A stretch of 19,238 nt of DNA, taken from contig CALBPV010000125.1 of the NCBI GenBank assembly GCA_937899265.1, positions 1-19,238 on the forward strand, read 5' to 3'. Under the pieces are notes generated by a model, which saw nothing but the letters and a program-made list of their open reading frames with translations, had not been told where the DNA came from and made no database searches. Made by a program: the position numbers and the translations under genes. This DNA is from an uncultured Bacteroidales bacterium (GTDB lineage: Bacteria; Bacteroidota; Bacteroidia; Bacteroidales; UBA3663). This document shows, one piece after another, positions 1 to 7,452 of the stretch. Every line of letters begins with the position of its first letter. Position 1 is the stretch's first letter.

Positions 1-1
1 T

Positions 2-259
2 CCCGCAGGCAGCACCGGTGTGCGTCTCTACACCATCGAGAACGTTCAGCCCGGCGAACACAAAATAGAACGCGGCAGCGGCGAGAGCGGTATCTTATAT
101 GTCGAGGTCCGTGAGGTAAGCACCGATGGCATCGAGGAGGTTCGTTTCTTCCCAACTGCCGGCTCCCCTGCAGTCTTCAACCTCTGCGGGCAACGCGTCT
201 CCGCCGACTATAAGGGTCTTGTAATCTCCAACGGCAAAATCAAACTTCAGAAACAATGA
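2..259 (+). CDS. 3' end of a secreted/surface-type protein (partial)
   Basis: The reading frame is open from base 2 to the TGA at 257-259 and enters from outside the window, so the N-terminus is missing and the GTG at 20 need not be a start. About 85 residues are visible. The last 30 or so (FNLCGQRVSADYKGLVISNG, then a lysine-rich end) resemble the degenerate C-terminal tail common on Prevotella-like exported proteins, with the pattern Y/F-N-L-x-G-Q-x-V, G-L-x-I-x-N/D-G. The same tail ends the SGNH protein at the other edge of this window. Such tails look like short relatives of type IX secretion C-terminal domains, but that link is inference. The stop codon overlaps the pyrF start as ATGA, suggesting translational coupling. 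The catalytic part, if any, lies upstream and cannot be named. Confidence 0.7.
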   Translation, partial: PAGSTGVRLYTIENVQPGEHKIERGSGESGILYVEVREVSTDGIEEVRFFPTAGSPAVFNLCGQRVSADYKGLVISNGKIKLQKQ

Positions 260-1074
260 CAAGAGAAGAACTGGTGGCACAAATCCGTGCAAAGAAGAGT
301 TTCCTGTGTGTCGGGTTAGACACCGACATCAGGAAAATTCCACAGCATCTGCTGTCGGAGGAAGACCCTGTCTTCGCTTTCAACAAAGCCATTATCGATG
401 CAACGGCTCCCTATTGCGTCAGCTACAAGCCCAATCTCGCATTCTATGAGAGTGCAGGCATCAAGGGAATGTTGGCCTTCGAGAAGACCGTAAAATATCT
501 CAAAACGAACTATCCCGACCACTTTGTCATTGCCGATGCCAAACGCGGCGACATAGGCAACACCTCCAAGATGTACGCCCGCACCTTCTTCGAGGCATAC
601 AATGTCGATTCGCTTACCGTAGCGCCCTACATGGGTGACGACTCCGTGCAGCCTTTTCTTGAGTACGAAGGCAAGTGGGTCATACTTTTGGCGCTTACCA
701 GCAACAAGGGTTCTTTCAGTTTCCAGCACCTCGGTCTCCGTACGGAGCCTGAGGGCGAACTCTTCGAAGAAGTGCTCCGCGTGTCTAAACAGTGGGGCAA
801 CGACCGCAACATGATGTATGTTGTCGGTGCCACCCAAGGGGAGGAGTTCAAGCGGGTGCGTCAGATTGTGCCCACCCACTTCCTCCTCGTGCCCGGCATC
901 GGTGCTCAGGGCGGAAGCTTAGAGGCTGTCGTCAAGAACGGTATGACCTCCGACTGCGGCCTACTGGTCAACTCCTCGCGCGCCATTATCTACGCTTCTT
1001 CGGATCGCGATTTCGCACAGGCTGCAGCCGCAGCTGCCCAGAAAGTCCAGCAGGAAATGTCGGTCTGGCTCTGA
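256..1074 (+). CDS. pyrF: Orotidine 5'-phosphate decarboxylase (PyrF, type 2)
   Basis: This enzyme decarboxylates OMP to UMP, the last step of de novo pyrimidine synthesis, in the cytoplasm. The 272-residue length fits the longer 'type 2' PyrF subfamily. The active-site strand is clear: IADAKRGDIGNT, with the Asp94-Lys96-Asp99 charged network. An early LCVGLDTD block and a late VPGIGAQGG phosphate-binding block are also present. The ATG at 256 overlaps the preceding stop by 4 bp, so no separate promoter fits between them. The gene converges on the HAD phosphatase at 1179. The preceding protein is exported, so the pairing probably reflects transcription rather than shared function. Identification is firm. 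Confidence 0.95.
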   Translation: MTREELVAQIRAKKSFLCVGLDTDIRKIPQHLLSEEDPVFAFNKAIIDATAPYCVSYKPNLAFYESAGIKGMLAFEKTVKYLKTNYPDHFVIADAKRGDIGNTSKMYARTFFEAYNVDSLTVAPYMGDDSVQPFLEYEGKWVILLALTSNKGSFSFQHLGLRTEPEGELFEEVLRVSKQWGNDRNMMYVVGATQGEEFKRVRQIVPTHFLLVPGIGAQGGSLEAVVKNGMTSDCGLLVNSSRAIIYASSDRDFAQAAAAAAQKVQQEMSVWL

Positions 1075-1087
1075 GCCGATATTTTTT
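1060..1087 (+). terminator. Weak terminator-like stem at pyrF stop
   Basis: A short stem (GGCT at 1067-1070 with AGCC at 1074-1077) overlaps the pyrF stop codon, with possible bulged extension through TCGG/CCGA. A run of six T residues follows at 1082-1087. The stem is short and imperfect, so this is only a candidate end for the rightward pyrF transcript. Confidence 0.3.
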
Positions 1088-1178
1088 ACAAGCCGAATGT
1101 GCAAGACGGGTCAATGTGAGCCGTTTGTCATTTTCGCTTTGTGAACATTCAGTAGATGATGGGAATGACAACACCTGT

Positions 1179-1835
1179 TTATTGTGGTCTGTCGAGCAGG
1201 AGGCGGTTGAGCAGGTCGTAGTTGAGTTCGGTGAAACTGTCGGCGACGAGGCTGCAACGGGTTTGTATTACATCGCGCGGATTGGTCGTGGGGAATCCGA
1301 TGGTGAACATGCCAGCACGCATTCCGGCTTCGAGTCCGGAGAGGGCATCCTCGAAGACGATACATTCGCCGACTTCGACACCAAACACTTGGGCTCCCAG
1401 CAAATAGCAGTCCGGGGCCGGTTTTGAGGCGGTGAACATCTCGGCGGTGAGCACACGGTCGAAGAGGTTGTCGAATCGGGGGATGCAACGGCGCAGGCTC
1501 TCCATCTTTTTGCCGTTGGAGCTTGTCACTATGGCGCACTTCACGTCGCGGGAGCGGATGTTGCGCACAAATGCTTCGGCACCCACCACAAATTCATATT
1601 TCATCTGAGCCTCCCAGGCATCGAGCTGGGTAACAACATCCTTATGAGTCTCTGGAGGGAAGTAGGTGTTGAGAATCCGAGTGAGCGTAGTGCCCTTGAT
1701 AATATTGCTGAAATCGGGTATCTCGGGATGATAGCGCCGGCCTATTTCGCCCCAAAAGACAGAATATTGGCCTTCGGTGTCTATCAATGTGCCGTCAAGG
1801 TCGAAGAGGGCGGCTTTGAATTGTTTTGTTTCCAT
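1179..1835 (-). CDS. HAD-superfamily phosphatase (beta-phosphoglucomutase-like)
   Basis: A 218-residue haloacid dehalogenase-type hydrolase. All four motifs are visible: motif I FDLDGTLIDTE (nucleophile Asp12, acid/base Asp14), motif II TSS (Thr104-Ser106), motif III Lys138 in SKPAPD, and motif IV FEDALSG (Glu162-Asp163). The region between motifs I and II has the size of a helical C1 cap, as in the beta-phosphoglucomutase/phosphoglycolate phosphatase group. The family dephosphorylates or isomerises small sugar phosphates. The substrate cannot be read from sequence, so no symbol is given. It lies 94 bp downstream of the CcsBA gene on the same strand and could be read through from it, though a structured inverted repeat lies between them. 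It is probably a separate housekeeping gene. Confidence 0.88.
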   Translation of the reverse strand: METKQFKAALFDLDGTLIDTEGQYSVFWGEIGRRYHPEIPDFSNIIKGTTLTRILNTYFPPETHKDVVTQLDAWEAQMKYEFVVGAEAFVRNIRSRDVKCAIVTSSNGKKMESLRRCIPRFDNLFDRVLTAEMFTASKPAPDCYLLGAQVFGVEVGECIVFEDALSGLEAGMRAGMFTIGFPTTNPRDVIQTRCSLVADSFTELNYDLLNRLLLDRPQ

Positions 1836-1853
1836 ACTTGAATTGAATTTTTA

Positions 1854-1900
1854 CTTGTGTCTGAACAGGTTCTTGAGCCGATTGGCTCCTTTGACACAAG
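1854..1900 (-). other. Nested inverted repeat between ccsBA and HAD gene
   Basis: An 8-bp perfect outer stem (CTTGTGTC at 1854-1861 with GACACAAG at 1893-1900) encloses a 5-bp inner stem (GAGCC 1875-1879 with GGCTC 1884-1888, loop GATT). It fills the middle of the 94-bp gap between the CcsBA stop and the HAD start. No T-run follows on the minus strand, so it is not a classical intrinsic terminator. It could be an mRNA processing or stabilising structure, or a partial attenuator. Confidence 0.5.
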
Positions 1901-1929
1901 AATGGCAAAGCTGTGTTGTTGGGACTTCG

Positions 1930-4116
1930 TCAAGCGTATGCATGCATGCCTCCGAGGAAATAGTTGACACCGAAGTAAGTCATGAGAATGCTCAGGAAAG
2001 CGAAGACCATATAAAGATGATAGGCGAGGGGGCGGCGGAAGACGGGGAGCGTCTGGGTATGCACTACGACGGCATAAATCATGAAGGTAATCAGCGCCCA
2101 GGTTTCCTTGGGGTCCCAGCTCCAATAGGTGCCCCATGAGATGTTGGCCCAAATGGCGCCAACGAAAATGCCGAGTCCCATTGCCGAGAGGGAGGGATAG
2201 AGGAAGAGGCGGCTGAGGGCGGCGAGTGCTTCCCGCTGACGTGGGAGGAAGAGGGCCGTGATACCGCAGAAGAATGTAAGCGACAGGAGGGCGTAGGACA
2301 TCATGATGATGCTGACATGCACCGTGAGCAACGGCGAGTTGAGTACCGGCATCACGTGTCCGATTTTGGGGTCCATCTGGGAGATGTGGCTCACAAGCAG
2401 GAAGAAGCCCGAGAGCAAAAATCCGAAGGTGAGCAGGATGTGGAACCTCCGATAGCCAATGAGGGTGATGAGCATCACGAGCCAGGCCACAAAGAGCATC
2501 GTCTCGTAGCCGTTGGACAGGGGAATGGTGCCCGACACAATCCAGCGAAGCGACTCACAGAGCGTCAGTGTCAGGAAGGAGAGGGCGAGAATGCCGTAGG
2601 ACACATATCCCAAAACGCGGCTCTTACGTCCGGCCCGTTCGGCAGAAAGTCGCCAAATGAAGAGTGCAAGGGTGAGGAAGCCCATCGTGAGATTGAGCAT
2701 GAACAGAATCGTGGCGAAAGGAATACCGTTGTAGAGCCTCTCGGCACGGGAACGCAGGGGGGAGGGCACGCTCTTGCCTCCGAAGCGGAGCTGATAGACG
2801 TGAAGGCGGCGGATGCCTTCGCCGGTACGTTCCCACTCACCGCCCTGTATGTCACGCGCAAGCCATTGGAGCACCTGCGTGATGTATTTGCCGTGTTCGC
2901 CATCGACCGATGCCGGCAAGGCGTCGGCGGGAGAAATCCACGAGACTGCGCCTGTCGCAGAAGAGACGGGGAAAAGACGGAGCGGCTTGTGTTCGCGCAG
3001 ATCCATGATGAGCATGAGACGGTCGTCAACATTGTTGGCCTGCTTGTGGAGCTCGTCGTGATTGCCCTGCCAGTATTCCTGAACGAGGGGAGCCAGACGG
3101 TAGCCTCCGGAGTTGATGAAATAGTTGACCGAAGCATGGTCGGGCAGGTGAAGCGAGGCGCGGAGTTCGGCTCCCTTGATGCGGAGGACGGGTTCGTCGT
3201 ACCAGTCGTCGGGAAAGAAAAGGAAGCCCGTGAAGACCTGTTCTGCGGTGTAGGAGCCGTAGTGACGCCGTCCGCAGAGTTTCTTGGTGAAATCGAGAGC
3301 GTAGGTCTGGAGGGGGCAGATGCGGTCGCCGTAGAGCACGTGGAGCTCACAGAATTGCGAGGCCGTCTCGCGGGGCAGGACACGCGGAGCCGCAGAAACC
3401 TCTCCGAAGCAGACCCCCAACAGCAAAAGACACAGCGCACCGTTGCGAAGCAGGGGACTGCGCAGCAGCTGACGGAAGGTGCCCTTGGGGGTGAGGAGCA
3501 TCCAAATCAATGACAGGAAGAGGAGACCGTAGCCGAAATAGGTGACGGGAATGCCCCAGGGGTCGGCATTGACCGAGAGAAACGAACCCCGCGAGTCGAG
3601 GTCATAGCTGCTCTGGTAGAACCGTATGTTGCGATGGGAGAAGATGCGGTTCATCGAAACGGATGCTTCCGTCTCATGAGAGCCGTCGATGACAGTGAAC
3701 CGCGATTCATAGTCGGAAGGGGCAAGGGTGCCTTCGTGGTAACGGACGGCGAAACTGTCGAGTCGCAATGAGAAGGACAGTTCGCATTCCCGTCCGTCAG
3801 GGTCGGTGTAGTGGCGGGTGATTTCTCCCTCGCGGAGGTGGACTGTGCCCTGCCAGGAAGTGAGGTGGGTGAGCAACGCGCCCAGGAGGATGACCAGAAA
3901 GGAGGTGTGGAGGGCAATGAGATACCATCGGCGCATTTTCTGACGTATCATCCAAACCACAGCCACAGCGGCCAGTGCGGCCCACAGGAGAGAGAACCAC
4001 CAGGCCCCGTAGATGTGGGTAGAGACGTAGGGTGAGCCCTGATATTTTTCGACAATGGTGGCGGCAGCCAATACGGCTACCACCACCACGTAGAGGGAGA
4101 TGAGGAGTTTCTTCAT
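1930..4116 (-). CDS. ccsBA: Fused cytochrome c biogenesis protein CcsBA (ResB-CcsA, system II)
   Basis: A 728-residue polytopic membrane protein of cytochrome c maturation system II. It moves haem across the membrane and joins it to CxxCH motifs of exported apocytochromes. The N-terminal ResB half has early membrane segments (about residues 1-30, 35-57, 66-88), a large extracytoplasmic region, and another segment near 200. The C-terminal CcsA half has clustered transmembrane helices from about 470 and the tryptophan-rich haem-handling WWD signature at 656-673 (WANISWGTYWSWDPKETW), plus His in HVSIIMM nearby. Fused ResB-CcsA proteins are established in Bacteroides and Helicobacter. The start lies 3 bp after the stop of the di-heme cytochrome gene, so the two are almost certainly co-transcribed and the neighbour is a likely client. 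No ResA or CcdA thiol-reduction partner is in the window. Confidence 0.92.
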   Translation of the reverse strand: MKKLLISLYVVVVAVLAAATIVEKYQGSPYVSTHIYGAWWFSLLWAALAAVAVVWMIRQKMRRWYLIALHTSFLVILLGALLTHLTSWQGTVHLREGEITRHYTDPDGRECELSFSLRLDSFAVRYHEGTLAPSDYESRFTVIDGSHETEASVSMNRIFSHRNIRFYQSSYDLDSRGSFLSVNADPWGIPVTYFGYGLLFLSLIWMLLTPKGTFRQLLRSPLLRNGALCLLLLGVCFGEVSAAPRVLPRETASQFCELHVLYGDRICPLQTYALDFTKKLCGRRHYGSYTAEQVFTGFLFFPDDWYDEPVLRIKGAELRASLHLPDHASVNYFINSGGYRLAPLVQEYWQGNHDELHKQANNVDDRLMLIMDLREHKPLRLFPVSSATGAVSWISPADALPASVDGEHGKYITQVLQWLARDIQGGEWERTGEGIRRLHVYQLRFGGKSVPSPLRSRAERLYNGIPFATILFMLNLTMGFLTLALFIWRLSAERAGRKSRVLGYVSYGILALSFLTLTLCESLRWIVSGTIPLSNGYETMLFVAWLVMLITLIGYRRFHILLTFGFLLSGFFLLVSHISQMDPKIGHVMPVLNSPLLTVHVSIIMMSYALLSLTFFCGITALFLPRQREALAALSRLFLYPSLSAMGLGIFVGAIWANISWGTYWSWDPKETWALITFMIYAVVVHTQTLPVFRRPLAYHLYMVFAFLSILMTYFGVNYFLGGMHAYA

Positions 4117-4119
4117 TCG

Positions 4120-5877
4120 TTAAATGGCCTCGATGAACTTGACTACAGCCTCACGGTCTTCGGCAGGGAGGTTGTAGAACTTCTCGGTAGCGCTGTAGGC
4201 ATCGGACTGCTTGGAGTAGCCGTGCCACATGATGGCCTCGATGACGGTGCGTGCACGACAGTCGTGCAGACGGTCGTCGGCACCGGTGAGACGGCGCGAG
4301 AGGCCGCGACCCCAGAGGGGCGTTGTGCGGCACCAACCGGTACGTATGTCGTTCTTCATCCACAGGCGGTGCTGCACCATGTCGGTGTAGGGCCAGATGG
4401 TCTGCTTCTGGAAGCGGGGCATGATGCTCTTGGCATCCTTGCCGATGCTTGCGGCATAAGCCTTGATGGAGGAGTCAATCCAAAGATCATCCTCGCCGGT
4501 GGTCCAGCTGGGACGATGGCAGCGTGCACAACCCATATCGGTGAAGAGTTCCTTGCCGCGCTGTACTTCGGGGTCATCGAGATTGCGGGCAGCAGGCACG
4601 GCGAGACCTCGATGCCATACCATGAACTGGTAGTACTGTTTGTCGCTCATCTCTTCTTCCCCGTTGTAGTAAGCATCGTTGAGAAGGTATTTCTCGAAGG
4701 TCTCCTTGTAGGCTACGGAAGGCGTGTTGAGAATCTCATAGACGCGGGCTGCGATACCCTCGTCGGTTCCGTCGGCGTAGTAGGGGTGGAGGATATTGCT
4801 CTCAGAGGCACCGTGGGTTTTGATGTAGCTGATGACCTCGGGGTCTTCGCTCTGAGCCTTGGCCCATGCCGTTGTGGTGTAGAGCCAGTGACGGTCGGAA
4901 CGGGTCACGTTGGTGATGTTCCAGATGGCATTGGCACCGGCACCGTCCTGCAGGGAACCGCGGGTCATGGCGTAGGTGAAACGTTTCAGCGGGCCGTGAC
5001 TGCCGCGATGGGTTCCGGTGTTGTTGTAGGGAGCGCTGTAGTAGGCAGAGGCTTTGAAGGCATCGGCCCCCTGGTCCCACATGGCGGGATTGAGTTCGAG
5101 GTATTTGGCTTCCTGACGCCACTGCGCTTCGATGTCCTCGTCGTCGAGGGCGTCAAGCAGACCTGTGCCATAGATGCCGATGGTCGATTCGAGGCGCACC
5201 TCGTAGTTCTCGGGCTTGGGGTTGGTGTTGAACGCCGACTGGGGAATGGTCACCTCGGGATAGATGAGCTCGTATTTCTCCCCGTCGGGGAAAGTCATCG
5301 ACAGACCGCTCTCCATCGCGCTAACCGTCTTCCAGTCGATGGTAATCTGATTCTCGTCGATAGGAGCTTTGAAGGGCTGCATGGCAGCCGTTTGGGGCAT
5401 ACCGGTCACCTCGGAGATATAGGCATTGTTGTCGGGATGATAAATCACGAGCAGATAGCCGTTGCCGATGGTGTTGGCACGATACTCGGTCTGGCGCTTG
5501 CCGTGACCGTAGTTGGGATGGCAGGCAATACAGCCGTTGCGTACCCAGGCGGGGCCGAGACCTTTGCGGGGAGCCACATCAAAGGTGTAGAGGTGTTCGA
5601 AGAAATCCTCGCCGGTGTTGAAGTCGTTCTCCATGCCGGCAATCTGTACTACCGCAGGTGCTGCGGCCGAATAGCTGGCCTTCTCGGTAGTGCCCAGTTC
5701 ACCGCCGGGATACCATTCCTCGGCTGTGAAGTTGCCTGTGGCTTTGCCGAACACATCGTCCTTTTGGGTCAATCCGCCGAGTCCGTTGTTGTCGTTGTCA
5801 CTGTCCGAGCAGGCTGTCGCAAGAGGAAGAGCCAGCAGGAAGGCGAGAGTCAGTTTTGAAAGTTGGGTTTTGTACAT
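4120..5877 (-). CDS. Di-heme c-type cytochrome lipoprotein (DUF1111/DHOR 'thiol oxidoreductase' family)
   Basis: A 585-residue lipoprotein taken from the ATG at 5877. An in-frame upstream ATG at 5913 is less likely, because the signal peptide (MYKTQLSKLTLAFLLALPLATAC) begins at 5877. The acylated Cys is followed by SDSDNDN, close to the Bacteroidetes surface-export signal. Two c-type haem sites are present: CIACH (116-120) and CARCH (450-454). The C-terminal block TTPLWGRGL ... LHDCRART ... IMWHGY matches the conserved end of the DUF1111/DHOR family, relatives of MauG and di-haem peroxidases. Where relatives usually have HDGRAR, this protein has HDCRAR, adding a cysteine. The family is often encoded beside imelysin, as here. 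The substrate is unknown, and the name 'thiol oxidoreductase' is inherited. It should require the adjacent CcsBA for haem attachment. Confidence 0.9.
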   Translation of the reverse strand: MYKTQLSKLTLAFLLALPLATACSDSDNDNNGLGGLTQKDDVFGKATGNFTAEEWYPGGELGTTEKASYSAAAPAVVQIAGMENDFNTGEDFFEHLYTFDVAPRKGLGPAWVRNGCIACHPNYGHGKRQTEYRANTIGNGYLLVIYHPDNNAYISEVTGMPQTAAMQPFKAPIDENQITIDWKTVSAMESGLSMTFPDGEKYELIYPEVTIPQSAFNTNPKPENYEVRLESTIGIYGTGLLDALDDEDIEAQWRQEAKYLELNPAMWDQGADAFKASAYYSAPYNNTGTHRGSHGPLKRFTYAMTRGSLQDGAGANAIWNITNVTRSDRHWLYTTTAWAKAQSEDPEVISYIKTHGASESNILHPYYADGTDEGIAARVYEILNTPSVAYKETFEKYLLNDAYYNGEEEMSDKQYYQFMVWHRGLAVPAARNLDDPEVQRGKELFTDMGCARCHRPSWTTGEDDLWIDSSIKAYAASIGKDAKSIMPRFQKQTIWPYTDMVQHRLWMKNDIRTGWCRTTPLWGRGLSRRLTGADDRLHDCRARTVIEAIMWHGYSKQSDAYSATEKFYNLPAEDREAVVKFIEAI

Positions 5878-5938
5878 AGAAGTATGAATAGTATGGATAA
5901 CATCTTGGTTCACGGTGCATGGTTAAAACCATAAATCA

Positions 5939-5966
5939 TTAACCGTTAACCGTTAACCGTTAACCG
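5939..5966. repeat. Four perfect TTAACCG heptamers
   Basis: Four exact tandem TTAACCG units lie between the imelysin and di-heme cytochrome genes. The unit contains the halves of the palindrome GTTAAC, so adjacent copies form GGTTAAC-G-GTTAACC self-complementary structures on either strand. The unit length matches the other heptamer arrays in this window, although the sequence differs. Confidence 0.9.
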
Positions 5967-5986
5967 AAAGTGGGTTAAGGGTCAGA

Positions 5987-6019
5987 AAGCGTCTCGCTCA
6001 ATGAGGGAGCGAGGCGCTT
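5987..6019 (-). terminator. Stem-loop after the imelysin gene (terminator or attenuator)
   Basis: A 13-bp stem with one mismatch (5987-5999 with 6007-6019) and a 7-base loop lies 27 bp past the imelysin stop on the minus strand. It is strong and GC-rich but followed by only a short T run. It may be an intercistronic attenuator or 3'-end stabiliser that makes cytochrome expression lower than that of the upstream porin and imelysin genes. It may equally be a full terminator with a separate cytochrome promoter. Confidence 0.55.
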
Positions 6020-6045
6020 ACAATCGGATGGGTTCCGAGGGGAGA

Positions 6046-7389
6046 TTATTCTTCCTCAGTGATGGATTCCCAGTTCTCGGGATCATCGAAATCCTTACCC
6101 CAGACAACGCTGCAGTACTTGACGAATGGAGAGGGCATGTTGGAGATGCTCTCAATGGCGTTGAGATAAGCGCCCTCGACAGCTGTATTAACCAGGTCAG
6201 AGCCTACGCTTGCGAAGAACGTGTGGAAACTGTAGTCATTGGCCGTGCGGTCGGTAGAGCCGAGCCAGATATTGCGAATCGAACGGATGTTGTCGCGGAA
6301 ATCGGTGATGGAGTTGTAGCTGTAGGGAGACTCCACGTATGCGATGTCGGAATTGGCGAAGGGGTTGGCAATTTTGGCGGTGCCCACCTCATTGCAGATG
6401 CCGAAACAGGAGCCCTCGTCATCGGCGAGAAGTTGGGAGATGGCATCGGTGAGGCTGGCGAAGGTGCTCTTGGAAGACAGGCCGGCGAGCTTCATGTTTT
6501 CGCCGAAGGAAAGACCTTTCTCGGTGGTGTATTCCAGACCGGCAGCCTTCACAACGGCAGTGCGTGAAGCATCCAACTCTCCCTCCCAAGCCACTTGGAG
6601 CTGGAAGGTGCGTTCCTTGAGGAGTGTGCAGATAGTCTGTGCATAGGCGAGTTCCTGTTCGCCCGTGATGTCGCTGAAACCGGTGTAGGTGTCGTTGGCC
6701 TTGAGCTCGGCAACCTTGCGGGGCTGGCCGTTGCGGAAGAGGATGAACTCAAGAGCGTGGAAGCCCAGAATGGTGGCATCGTCAAGCATCTCGTCGTTCA
6801 TGCCGTTGTGGAAATAGTCGAGCAGGAGCGAACGGTTGAGGGGCCAGGAGTCGATGGTGGGGTCGATGTCGAAATCGGCAGCAGCACCTCCCAGAAAAGC
6901 CTCGGAGCGTTCCCAGTTCTCGCGGGCACTCTTGAAATCCTCACAGGCCTTGTTGATTTGAGCCTGGGTGATGGTGCTCACGGTGAGACCCTTGAGCGTC
7001 TTCTCCAGATCCTCGGTATCGTCGGCCAGCTTGGTGTAGGTGGGTACGATAACGTTATCGACCACCGTCTCAAGCACTTTGTAGAGATAGGCCTCCTGAG
7101 TTTCGGTGAGGAGGGCATTGCCGATAACGGCGTTGGCGGCTACCAGCTGAATGGCGAGGTCGTCGCAGGCATCCATTGCTTCGTTGCCGAATGTCTTGTC
7201 GCTGTAGTTGGCCTCGACGGTGTTGGAGGCATAACTTGTCTCGTCAACAATGGGAGTTGTCTTGACAATGTTGAATTCGGTGGTGTCTTTGTCATTGTCA
7301 TTGTCGTCATCGCTGTCGCTGCAGGATGATGCGGTTACTGCACCCATTACGAGTGCTACAGACCAAATTAAGTACTTTTTTAATTTCAT
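6046..7389 (-). CDS. Imelysin-family (peptidase M75-like) lipoprotein
   Basis: A 447-residue lipoprotein. The signal peptide ends TASSC, and the mature N-terminus is CSDSDDDNDNDKD, a strongly acidic stretch matching the surface-export signal type described for Bacteroides lipoproteins (SDDDD-like). The imelysin metal-site motif GxHxxE is present as GFHALE at 209-214. The rest has the helical, Glu/Ala/Leu-rich composition of the family. Imelysins include the periplasmic EfeO iron-uptake component and the Pseudomonas protein ICMP. They are now usually seen as metal-binding proteins rather than proven peptidases. The gene lies 63 bp after the porin gene and upstream of a di-heme cytochrome, a pairing typical of the family. 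Iron or another metal is the likely ligand, but this is inferred from the family. Confidence 0.9.
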   Translation of the reverse strand: MKLKKYLIWSVALVMGAVTASSCSDSDDDNDNDKDTTEFNIVKTTPIVDETSYASNTVEANYSDKTFGNEAMDACDDLAIQLVAANAVIGNALLTETQEAYLYKVLETVVDNVIVPTYTKLADDTEDLEKTLKGLTVSTITQAQINKACEDFKSARENWERSEAFLGGAAADFDIDPTIDSWPLNRSLLLDYFHNGMNDEMLDDATILGFHALEFILFRNGQPRKVAELKANDTYTGFSDITGEQELAYAQTICTLLKERTFQLQVAWEGELDASRTAVVKAAGLEYTTEKGLSFGENMKLAGLSSKSTFASLTDAISQLLADDEGSCFGICNEVGTAKIANPFANSDIAYVESPYSYNSITDFRDNIRSIRNIWLGSTDRTANDYSFHTFFASVGSDLVNTAVEGAYLNAIESISNMPSPFVKYCSVVWGKDFDDPENWESITEEE

Positions 7390-7452
7390 TTCTTTTAATT
7401 TTAAAAATGAGTGGATATTAAATATTTAAATAATGAATAAATCCATAAACAA

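Noticed and set aside
2317..3513. 398-codon open frame on the plus strand
   Set aside because: Antisense to CcsBA. Its Glu/Gly/His-rich composition mirrors membrane-protein codons read backwards.
4222..5859. 545-codon open frame on the plus strand
   Set aside because: Antisense to the di-heme cytochrome gene, whose two CxxCH sites and signal peptide are convincing. The product has no coherent motif.
5878..5913. Upstream start for the di-heme cytochrome
   Set aside because: It would add 12 polar residues in front of a normal lipoprotein signal peptide. The start at 5877 is more consistent.
5939..5966. Telomere-like or plasmid-origin iteron repeat
   Set aside because: Only four short units within a gene block, with no replication gene nearby. 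It fits the heptamer repeats seen elsewhere in the window better.
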